From Helichrysum umbraculigerum (taxonomy: Eukaryota; Streptophyta; Magnoliopsida; Asterales; Asteraceae), in the NCBI GenBank assembly GCA_949592205.1, contig CATIUR010000005.1:110249777-110313776 (forward strand): a stretch of 64,000 bases of DNA, read 5' to 3'. Each line of letters opens with the position of its first letter. Position 1 is the first letter of the stretch. The position numbers and the translations under genes were made by a program. The notes beneath the pieces were generated by a model that was not told where the DNA came from, searched no databases, and worked only from the letters and a program-made list of their open reading frames with translations. Below are positions 22,958 to 33,070 of this stretch, in pieces.

Positions 22958-23192
22958 TGATGCGCTCCCAGCCGTCAGTGTCGTTGGTGTTGTAACGACT
23001 GAGGGGGCGATCAGGGTGTTTTAAAAATTTGTTTTGCTCGGGGCCTAAACTTCCGAACTACCTACTGGTACTAGGTATTAGTACCCGATACTAGTATGTG
23101 GTATGGATGATCAGGGTCGTCTCCAGACGGTCAAATTTGAAACAGAGCTTGTTTGGATAATTAAGTCTTCAAGATAGTGTTCAGATAGTTGG
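22958..23192 (-). repeat. 5' LTR of C, left part
   Basis: Starts TGATGCGCTCCC like 15359 and runs to the B insertion. TSD GTTGG for B is at 23188-23192. Confidence 0.9.
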
Positions 23193-23682
23193 TGATTGGA
23201 CGTAAAAAGTCACGTTTTTGCGTACATAATTCCCACCTTTTTAGCCCCAAAAAGGATGAAAACATTCAATATCAATACTTTTTCACCATAATTCATCATT
23301 AGCGCTAAAAATAAGGCGTTGCTTCAAAAATCAAGTAAAATGACCAAATAACGTACAAAATAGAGCACAAACGACACGTTCATGTTCTACGAGCACTTTT
23401 AAAGCATAATACCTTGAAATTACTCTTTGATTATCTCATTATGATCTTCAGGTAATTACGATCTCGTGGATACAAAGAACGCTGAAAACGGAGCTAGAAT
23501 GAAGAAGTTATGGCCAAACAAAGAACGACCCTAGGTCATACTTGCTGCTATACACCTCTAGGTCACGTGGCACTAGTAAACTTAGGCCCCAGCTCTATAA
23601 ATATTAAAACTTACCTGATCCGCGTCCCAACGGCTGGAGCAACGACCGGAGTGAAATCCAACCGACCGCTCGGGCGCAATCA
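23193..23682 (+). repeat. 5' LTR of B (490 bp)
   Basis: Starts TGATTGGACG and ends GCGCAATCA. G-box CACGTG at 23564-23569 and TATA box TATAAATA at 23596-23603, so transcription probably starts near 23630. Confidence 0.92.
23596..23603 (+). promoter_or_regulatory. TATA box of LTR B
   Basis: TATAAATA, 27 bases after a G-box (TCACGTGGC). The same pair is in the 3' LTR (29468-29473 and 29500-29507). Confidence 0.75.
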
Positions 23683-23688
23683 AGTTTT

Positions 23689-23706
23689 TGGCACCACTGC
23701 CGGGGA
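23689..23706 (+). promoter_or_regulatory. Primer-binding site (tRNA-Asp), element B
   Basis: TGGCACCACTGCCGGGGA, six bases after the LTR. It differs from the usual plant tRNA-Asp site at about three positions. Confidence 0.85.
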
Positions 23707-23731
23707 ATCAACTGTAAGACTCAGAGACGTC

Positions 23732-24274
23732 ATGATGAACTTTCTTTCTAATGAACCTTTAGGATGGTTCTCTCTTCTTAAACCCCTAAAAATTCTTTCA
23801 ACACTTCCTCTCCCTTATCCCGAAGACGACATTCCACCCATCCGACGAGAGAAGCGATCATCTTCCCACAATCCTACAACGACCGCATGCATCACTCTCG
23901 CCTATTACAACAAACCCTCAATCGAAGTTCGAGGAGGGCCCATACGCTACCCGGAGACTGAAGGAGCGTCATTCGAACTCAAGCACGACGTAGTGCAGCT
24001 GATCCTGAATCGCTGCCAATTCAACGGACTACCGAACGATGACCCCTACTCCCATCTCAACAAATTTTTCACCCTATCCGACTCGTTCAAGCAAAATAGG
24101 GTTGAGCAAGATATAGTCCGCCTATATCTGTTCCCCTACTCTCTTTCCCTTCACGCACAGACTTGGTTCGAGGAATTAGAGACCAACTCTATCTCCTCAT
24201 GGGCGGAAATGGAAACTAAGTTTTTAACAAAGTACTTTCCCCCATCCAAACGAATCAAGCTAAAGAAAGATTGA
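23732..24274 (+). pseudogene. Gag N-terminal (capsid-like) domain of B
   Basis: The frame is open from 23510, inside the LTR, but the sensible start is ATG 23732 just after the PBS. From there about 180 residues end at TGA 24272. Residues 80-175 read as a Retrotrans_gag domain: an RYPE-like start, DDPYSHLNKF, LYLFPYSLSLHAQTWF, then SWAEMETKFLTKYFPP. The reading continues in frame after TGA with a PFPGRLKQ linker usual before the protease in Athila/Tat elements. The second half of gag, with its cysteine cluster, is absent, so an internal deletion is likely close to the stop. Confidence 0.8.
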
Positions 24275-25666
24275 GAACTTAGTTGCAAAAGTCTCCTCGA
24301 AAACCCTAAGAAGGTAAGCATACCATTTCCAGGACGTCTCAAGCAGCGACCTGATGAGACCAAAGCCTTCAAGTATACCCAATATGTTAGGAGACTCATG
24401 TCAAACAAAGATAAGGTACCCGAAGTACCTAATGTCCCGCTAACCGCTGAATGTTCAGTTGTCCTTCAAAATAGTCTGCCGGAAAAACTAGGAGACACCG
24501 GACGTTTTACAATTCCTTGTTCCATCAACCAATGTGGCGATATCCGCTCTCTGGCCGATCTAGGAGCGAGTATCAACCTAATGCCACATTCGTTATTCAA
24601 AAGACTAGAATTAGGAGACCTAAAACCCACCAAAATGAGTGTTCAGCTAGTTGACCAATCCATTAGATACCCTAAAGGAATAGCTGCAAACATCATGGTT
24701 AAAGTCGACAAGTTCTTTTTCCCAACTGACTTTGTGGTAATAGATATTCAGGAAGATATAAACATCCCTATAATCCTAGGTAGACCTTTTATGAACACAG
24801 CCAGAGCACTCATCGACGTACACTCTCAGACGATCAGCTTACGCGCTCATGGAGAAAGCATCACATTCGAGATCGATAAGGCAGACTGTGCTTTGATGGA
24901 GAATGTTGAGCTATATACTGTCTCCTTTAGCAAAGTTACATCGGATAACGAGACCTCTGAACCAGCAGCTAAGAAGGAAGAAGAGATGAAAGAAAAAGAG
25001 GAGCCTCTTGCAGAAGATGTTTTTTATTGTACTCTTGAAGGAATGATTAATCATTTCTTGGATCCAACAAGGCCAATCACCTGCCCTCGACTCTGCAATC
25101 TAGAAGACATCGAACGAACTCTCATACGCAATCTGAAGAAGATCTCGGATTTCAGAGCAAGCAGACTAACAAGTCTGCAACCACCTATACCTCCTCAAGG
25201 GATTCAAACCCTTGTTTCATCTGAACCTCAAACACAGTTTGAGACAGGAGGTATATCTGGGTCCGGTTATTCCGATCCACGTGACAAGAGAGACACTCCA
25301 AGGCTATCTTCTTGTTTAATATCCCAGGTCACTAACGAATCTCAGTCACAACCCAACGTAGTTGAACTCCCTGATCTACATAAGGTTGATATTCCTACTA
25401 TGGATGGTGACTCGGGAAACGTACCTTGGGATATTCATTCTCTCGATTCTCCAGAACTGCCTGATTCACAAGCATTATCTCAAGAAATCATTTGCATCCC
25501 AATGGTCTCTACTCATGAGCAAATGATTTCCGTGATAGACACATATGATGGCGATCCTCACATCATAATAGCTGTTATTAGAAATTCCACCAATGATTAC
25601 TCTATACATCAAAGATGGCTAATAGCAGTTATTGAGGCAGCATCCACTATCCATCTCACAAGCTAA
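24275..25666 (+). pseudogene. Aspartic protease region of B
   Basis: Same frame as gag, after one TGA; the longest ATG-started piece is 24398-25666 (422 residues). The first 170 residues are a retropepsin of Athila/Tat type: ECSVVLQNSLPEKL, then GRFTIPCSI, the active-site strand ADLGASINLMP (the family usually has CDLGAS), the ILGRPF strand, and ALIDV. An acidic Glu/Lys stretch and about 200 low-complexity residues follow. TAA at 25664 ends this piece, and the frame continues with the repeated domain. No RT follows, unlike autonomous relatives. Confidence 0.8.
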
Positions 25667-26680
25667 GGAACCCAAGATCCGCTCATCCTTAGATATTGCA
25701 TCAGAGTATTTGCCGATGCACTCAAATCTCAGCTCAAAGAAGAAAGGAAAAACGCGAAGGATCTATATTTCTACATTGAATAGAGACAAATATACCGCAA
25801 GGTATATGACACTCTCATGGGTTCAGCATTTCCTTATTCCTCAAAACAAAGGGAGATTTTGTGTGCTATCAGAAAACTTATCAAAGAAGCTACTGGAAAT
25901 CCCAGTAACTATGCTGACATCATGGTAATGGGCAATCTTCGGGCATTCCTTGACTTACTAGCTGCAAAAGATCACCTGAGTACCAGAGAAAGTAATCGAT
26001 TTGTCATAAAATCTATTTTAGAACATCATATCAAATTGATAATCGAAGAGCTTAGGTACATCACTTGGGACGAAAGGAGGCATAATCACTCAATCAGTGT
26101 TAAAGGTATATCACCACTCGATGTTGTCACTTATGTGATAACTCGATTACATGATATATTGAATGTAGAAGACGCCGAGAAAACAGAGTTTATCTTCCAC
26201 GCTGGATATCGCGAGATATTTAACAAATTGATTCATATCTTCACAAACTCTGGTTTCCCTTTCACCCTTCATCAGCTCCAGCTAATCAAAAGCTTGTGCA
26301 AGTCTATAGTTGTATTCGGAGGAGATCCTCACACTGAAGAATTTGAAGATCTGAAGTTGAAGTTACTGGCATTTATGGACTCTTTCAAACTTAGGTGTCC
26401 TATCAGGGAACTGATCAAGACAAGAAAAACCACGCTGATTGACCCCAATGGGCCAGTCTCTAAGGCGGTTGATTACATTACCCATGGATTACTAAGTCTC
26501 TCCAGAGCTGCCTCAGAACAATTTCAAAGCTTCAAAGTGGATACCATGGAACCGCGAGATCTAATCTCAACCATGGCCTGCCACTTCCAAAGGATCTATC
26601 CTCCGCGCTACACTTTCCCACAACCTAGGGCTCATAATGTCACCACCACTCACCCTGGGAACTCCTTCCCCCACACCTAG
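25667..26680 (+). pseudogene. Unrecognised duplicated module at the C terminus of the B polyprotein
   Basis: Still the same frame; one TAG at 25781, then open from 25784 (first ATG 25817) to TAG 26678. It holds two similar units of about 120-140 residues. Each has an aromatic-rich start, a P-(Y/F)-(S/T)-x-x-x-Q motif (FPYSSKQREI near 25829; FPFTLHQLQLI near 26253), a hydrophobic helix ending in Lys, G-(N/D)-P, then Leu-rich helices and a P-x-V-x-Y-x-x-x-x-L tail. The 434-residue ORF of element G (60598-61902) has the same two-unit plan. I know no family name for it. It replaces pol here; function unknown. Confidence 0.6.
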
Positions 26681-29096
26681 TCTCGGAGGAGTAAAGTCGA
26701 GCTCTCGACTCTAAAAGCAGCGCTTCTCGGGAGGCAACCCGTGTAATAAGACGTGTTGATGGTTGGGTGTTAATAAGTGAAGAAAATCTCTGAATATCCT
26801 TCACACTTGGATATACCCAAAAATATTTTCAAAATATTTCATTACCATAACTTACTTTTTGCAAAATCACTTGTCTCAGAACATTAGGAAAAGTTTTCAG
26901 AAAATTAGTTCATGTGTTTCGAGCATTTGAGGTACTTGCATACTACTTTTATGCATTATGCTCGAACTCGTTTAAAAACATATGTTCTACAAAATGATTT
27001 GTAATAGAAAACATCTTTTCATTCTGAGACAGTGATTCCTTTTCATTGCAAAAATATGGAGTTGAAAGGTATATCCAACGTGTTCACACTTAAGAGATTG
27101 ATTCACAAAGGATGGTTGAAATGGAAGGCAAGGTTCTTAATCAAAGGCAAATCCCCCTAAAGCTGAGTAATCCTCATGGAGTTGCCGCAAAACAAAGACT
27201 TTCATTTTCTCGGCACATATTCAGATCTTCAGCTTTAGCTATTTGGGGAGTTTCTTCATCCTTTCTCTGTTTTTATCTTTTTGTTTTACGTAGTACTGTT
27301 AATCAATATAAGTAATCTATACCATATCCTAAGCTTATCACTAAGTATGGGATTCCAGCTCAAAATAAACACTTGAGAAACATTTTCTTACATGTTTAAA
27401 CTCTAAGTGTGGGATTTTACTTCCGGTAAAATCTCCACTAAAGAGAACATTAGGGACAATGTTCCTCTAAGTGTGGGATAGCGGTATAGAATACCTTAGA
27501 TAGATTTTTTTTTGTCTAAATAGCAACTCAGAAAATGTTCCTCACTTTAAAAATTGATTAAATTTTTCAAAATTTTTTGCTTTAAACAAAGAAAAGCATG
27601 AGCTTAACTTCGACAGTAGATGGCTACTCATTCAGTTAGCTCTGCTATTTTTGAATTTTAATGTTTCTAAGAGGAGCTATTTTAAATATGAGTAAGTTAT
27701 TTTGGAAAATAGTGTAAATAAGGTAGGAATTTCTCAAATTAAGAAATGATAATCTTAGGGACAGCGCATGACTAAGCACATACAACCCATATTAATTGCA
27801 GTGAGGTAACTTGAGCCTATAAGCATTCATTTTAAATGCTTCACTATTCATTTGTTGTGTGTCCTGATGTATGCATTTCTGAATTAGAACTTGCTCCTGG
27901 TATGCATTTCGAGACCATATTGGTGAGTACCGTACGCGGTATAGGTGCAATTAAATGATCTTGACATTCCCTAGGAAATAAACCCATTTTCTCATATCTC
28001 TTCAAGCCTAACCCTGCCGATACTTAATTTTAGTGTCGATGATCCGCCTAGAAAACCCTGTTGAGCCTTAACCTTTTCGTTTCTTGAAAACCTAAGTTTT
28101 TAAAACCCACTCACTTTCATACCTACCAAAATATTATCTTGCAATTTTTAAATTTTTGAAAAATGCTATTTAGGTATTCTTTTTGCTTTCACTCAAAAAT
28201 CACTAATTTCATGTTTTACTTAAAATATCTTGTGTGCGTTTCCATTATCAAAATCTCAAAAAGATCAAGAAAGTCTAAAGGTGTGAAAAATTGACACCAA
28301 GTAAAATTCAAAATGTCAAAAGATTGAAAAATGAAAGAAGAAAGGATCTCAAAAGGAAGTAAGAAAGAAAAATAAAAAATAAAAAAATCCCTTAGAAATT
28401 CCTTGGCAAAGAAAATCTAAGCCAAAAATAGAAATAAAGCTAAGTGCTTCAAATCTCTTGAAAACTCCGATCTCTGAAAAATATATATTCCGTGTGTTTT
28501 CAAAAAGATAGAAGTCAAAATAGCTATCTTTTCCTCCTTACCGTTATCCGTTTCCGTTTTCATTAAAAAGCATATCTAAATAAAAATTTTCTTATGTTTA
28601 AAAGTTCTAAGATAAGCATAACCTTTTAAACCTAAAAATGCCCACTATCCATACCCTTAACCCTCACTTCACACTACAACCCGATGAATGTCTTGGGATA
28701 ATTAGCACCGTCCTCACTTAAGTGGTGGAGATTTGATTCTCGATCAAGCTTATGACGATGAATGCTGCATGACTGGCTTTTGAGCGATTTCGTTTGTTTA
28801 GAATGATAGGAAACCCGATACACTTTTGAGTGAATTGAGTGACCACCTGGTGAGATTGCCTAAGTCATGGGTATGCCAAAGATCACGAGAATCAGAAGCG
28901 TGCCCAAAGATATTCATTTCTTATTTCTGGAACAAACATCTTATTTATCTCGATTTTCTAAAAACAGGTTACTTGTATGAAGAATGGTTGTTCTGAGAAA
29001 TATTTTAATTCGCAAAAATCGGACTTAAAACATCTTTTTAAGTGAGGATAGTTGAAGTATTGCTTGAGGACAAGCAACGTCTAAGTGTGGGATATT
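26681..29096 (+). other. 3' non-coding region of B
   Basis: No gene. Features: CGCTTCTCGGGAGGCAACCC at 26721-26740; three CTAAGTRTGGGAT motifs at 27341, 27403 and 27467 (about 62 bases apart); a hairpin GAACATT-AGGGAC-AATGTTC before the third; a purine-rich tract at about 28310-28390; and GCTTGAGGACAAGCAA followed by CTAAGTGTGGGAT (29081-29093) as the PPT region. Confidence 0.8.
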
Positions 29097-29586
29097 TGAT
29101 TGGACGTAAAAAGTCACGTTTTTGCGTACATAATTCCCACCTTTTTAGCCCCAAAATGGATGAAAACATTCAATATCAATACTTTTTCACCATAATTCAT
29201 CATTAGGGCTAAAAATAAGGCGTTGCTTCAAAAATCAAGTAAAATGACCAAATAACGTACAAAATAGAGCACAAACGACACGTTCACGTTCCACGAGCAC
29301 TTTTAAAGCATAATACCTTGAAATTATTCTTTGTTTATCTTATTATGATCTTCAGGTAATTACGATCTCGTGGATATAAAGAACGCTGAAAACGGAGCTT
29401 GAATGAAGAAATTATGGCCAAACAAAGAACGACCCTAGGTCATACTTGCTGCTATACACCTCTAGGTCACGTGGCACTAGTAAACTTAGGCCCCAGCTCT
29501 ATAAATATTAAAACTTACCTGATCCACGTCCCGACGGCTGGAGCAACGACCGGAGTGAAATCCGACCGACCGCTCGGGCGCGATCA
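29097..29586 (+). repeat. 3' LTR of B (490 bp)
   Basis: Same length as the 5' LTR with scattered substitutions; ends GCGCGATCA. Followed by TSD GTTGG and the resumed LTR of C. Confidence 0.92.
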
Positions 29587-29591
29587 GTTGG

Positions 29592-31809
29592 TTTTGTTTG
29601 GGTTTTTATCTAATTTAAAATACTAAAGCAATAAAACTAAAATGAGATAGCTAGCATATAAGGAACAACTAAGGATACGGAAAACGTGGTTTGCCGTGAC
29701 TTGAGATAATATAATGTCGGGAAGGTGTTTATGATGGGGGCACTTTCATATTAATAGATTGACAGAACTTGGTGTAAACACTAGGACCCTACCAACTAAT
29801 TTCCCATTGGCATATCACTAGGAGCTAGGTTATCATGATTCTGATCGGAGCAATACGCTAGACTTCCATTTTTTAACTAGTTAGAAAGATAAGCAACCTA
29901 TCTTGGTTAAACACCGAGGTACATGAATAAAGTAGCGTACCGTCTCATAGGTCCGACCGTTCTTAACACCTAAGCTTATCTCTCGTTCTTCTAATTGTGT
30001 AACTAATTATTTACTTGTTATGTTTAAATAATCAAATATGCAAGATCAAGGGGGTTTACGTATCCTAGGTCACTTGGACTTTCCTAGATCTTGTTAATAC
30101 CTTTTTTAAAGTCTAATTATTTTGATTTATGACTTAGACATCTCCTTTTCAAACAGTAATACATCCCTGGATTATTCGCAGTTTATTGAAATGTGTTTCA
30201 TATGCAGACCATGCCTTTCAGTAATTAGACAGTGTACTTTACATGGTAGTTCCACGGCTTCTTACATCCAACACGCGGTCAAGAGTACTTGACAGTGAAA
30301 GTGACACTCTAAACTAACTAAATGTAAAGCAGTGCAGAAATGTAAACCTAATATGTACAATGAGTGATTTCACTGTGTCTTACTTATTGCATGTCATGGG
30401 CACAGATAACTACTTACCACAATTAAGGTTCATGACTCCCTAATATCTAAGTTGTAGTCACGTGGATAACTGGAAAGGGTACTCCATAAATTAGGTCTGG
30501 TGTTATATATTTAAACAATAACAAAGTATAATAATTCTCATTCATATAAGTTTCTCTTTATAAATTTAAACTATGTTGGAATGAGTTGTTTTTACGATCC
30601 TATCAACTATCTAACGTAGAGTTGTCCGCAATCAGATAGAAGATATGTCACATGGATAGTAAACACAAACAATTACAATACACCGGAAGTTCTCCCTGTA
30701 TTGAACACATCGGCCAACGGCTACCCTCGAATCCTATTCCCCAATCTCGGTCGTCAAAGATGTCCGTATCATGGCATGGTCTATTGAATAAATAGTCGCA
30801 TAAACAGGTTTTATCCTACCGGAATAAGTTTGGGCAGTCTGGTCATAAGCGGTTGGCCAAACATGCCATCATTCGTTCATAATATTATAATTAAACTATA
30901 AACATAAATTCATTTAGCACATTCCTAGTATTGCTTCGTAATATAACTACCTTCGGTCGTCCCAGACTTCCGTACGTTTGTACTTCGCATGAAGCGTTTC
31001 CAGCACTATATCCGGGAACAGTCGAATAGGGGCCGTCACATTACTTCACAATATTTAATATCATCCCATTATAACTATCTAAATCATGGCAAACATATAA
31101 GCAACTACTCGCAAATCATGGCAATAAACATTTCTAATATTAATAAATCATAAACATCAAACAAGAACATTACAAATAATTAATAAGTGAAAAGGATAGA
31201 TATTACCCGTAATTATTGCGAGCAAAACGATGCTTATATTACTTCCGAATATTCCAAAGCGTTACATTGCTAAGCTAGCTACTACTAACTGCTACATAAT
31301 TAATCTTCTACTTATCTCTCACCAAATTAATTAAATTAACTTAGAGAGGGAAAGTAGAGAGAAAAAGAGGAAATAAAAGCTAGAAGAAATTGATCTTTGA
31401 GTGTATGAAGGTATGTAAGGTGTATTTCCAAGGTGTGTCTTACAAATGAACCAAGAAGGCTCTATTTATAGGTGAAATTCGGATTATTTTAGTAACTTGG
31501 GGCACACGTTAGCAAAAGGTGGAAAAGTTGCTTGCACATGTACCCTAAAGAGCGTAATGGTCTAGCACGTGTACCTTAAAGTTGCGAAAAGGTCTAGCAC
31601 GTGTACCAGGCGAGTACGAGCAAGGACGAAAAAGCGGTTGGGGGATGGGGGCCTGGTGGCCGGCGCCGCCACCCATGCAGCCGGTGGCGGTGGCATGGTG
31701 GCCGGCGTCGGCTGCCATGCTGCCGTCCTAGTTCGCCCTTTTTTGCTTCGTTTCTTGATTCGCGCATATCTTATTCGTTATACGTCCGTTTGCGTCGATT
31801 CTTTTTGCG
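29592..31809 (-). repeat. 5' LTR of C, middle part
   Basis: Collinear with 15597-18235 of the 3' LTR except for one copy of the 175-bp duplication and no MITE (empty TA site near 31061). G-boxes at 31566 and 31598, TATA box on the minus strand near 31462-31471. Ends at the D insertion. Confidence 0.9.
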
Positions 31810-33000
31810 TGTCGCACCCCCAAAACACGTGGCTGCGGAAGTATGAGGTGTCACGGGGGCACCGACCAAATCAAATATCACAACACAAAGATTAAAGCAA
31901 ACGACCTCTATATGAGACGTTTGAAAAATATTACACTACCATAATTCAAATGTTTACAAAATATCTGGAGTTCGCATAAATCGTTAGAGATTTCTAATAC
32001 ATAAATGTTGATACAAAATATCGTAATGCAATCTAATCTCTTGTTGTTTGTGAAAACATGCGACTCGAGCTAATGCTTTCCAAAAGCATCCTACTGCCTT
32101 GTTTCCCGTGGGAAGTCCTACTGCGTATGTGAACCTGAGAAATACATGCTAAAAGGTCAACATAAAGTTGGTGAGTTCATAGATTTGCGCAGTTAAAATC
32201 ATAGTATGAACCACAAGATTTCATAGTTATCAAAGTTGCACGAATGCCAAAGTAAATCATAGTATACTATTGCCATGAGCTCATAGTCCGAAGCTTAACC
32301 GTAGTTGTTTACCCCCAGTGAGTGTATAACCAGTACACTCGGTTGTACGAAATATTATGCATCCATATAGTGGTTAGAGCGACTAACCCGGATGGCGGAT
32401 TGTCAGGTCCCGATAGATCTATCCATAATGTTCGTGCTTAGTATTAACGTACTATGATATTTGTTAGGGGCCATCCTAGTTTGGTTTAGTTACTCATGCA
32501 ATTAGTATAAGAGTTTTCGTTACTTGCGTTCATATGTAAAACAGTTTATAAAACAGAGCATGTATTCTCACCCCAAAGTAAAAAGCAGTAAAAAGTGGGG
32601 CTATGAAACTCACCTTAGATTATCAAGTAGCAAGCAATCATCAAATAACAAGCAAAGTCCAAAGCGCAACCTTCTAACGTCCTAAACGTATAAGGTTGTG
32701 TAAGTAGATGTCTTGTAAGACCATCTATAGCTATTGTATAAGTGGGGGTTAATGTCCACTTAAGCCAATCGTGTAGGTGGAGGGTTAATATCCACCTAGA
32801 GCTAGTTCATCAACTAGTTATGTCCAAATAAGTTGTTCAAGTTCGTTTATCAAAAACGTGTACGACCCGTTGGTGAAAGTTTGTAATAATAATTCATTTA
32901 GACATTATTATTAAGTTTGTTTTGTTGTATACTATTCAGTAGTACAAATCGTGTGTTGCAAATAGATTATTTTAGTTTGAATAAGCCTTAAACCGTAGGT

Positions 33001-33070
33001 CAAAGTTGGTCAACTCGTTGGTCAAAGCTGGTCAAACCTGGTCAAACCTGGTCAAACTGGTCAAGGTTGG
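33001..33070. repeat. GGTCAAA tandem array in D
   Basis: Short units around TGGTCAAAC/TGGTCAAGC repeated about seven times. E inserted at the edge of this array, duplicating GTTGG (33066-33070). Confidence 0.85.

Larger units (their letters stand above)
23193..29586 (+). mobile_element. Element B: non-autonomous Athila/Tat-like LTR element, TSD GTTGG
   Basis: 490-bp LTRs at 23193-23682 and 29097-29586, flanked by GTTGG (23188-23192, 29587-29591). Removing it restores the C LTR sequence seen at 15592. The PBS fits tRNA-Asp. The internal region encodes gag, an aspartic protease and an unrecognised repeated domain, all in one frame broken by three stops, with no RT, RNase H or integrase. The LTR start (TGATTGGACGTAAAAAGTCACG) is like that of C and G. 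Confidence 0.92.

Noticed and set aside
23188..23192. Same TSD (GTTGG) for B and E as a sign of shared target preference
   Set aside because: Two 5-bp events in different families are too few; coincidence is a sufficient explanation.
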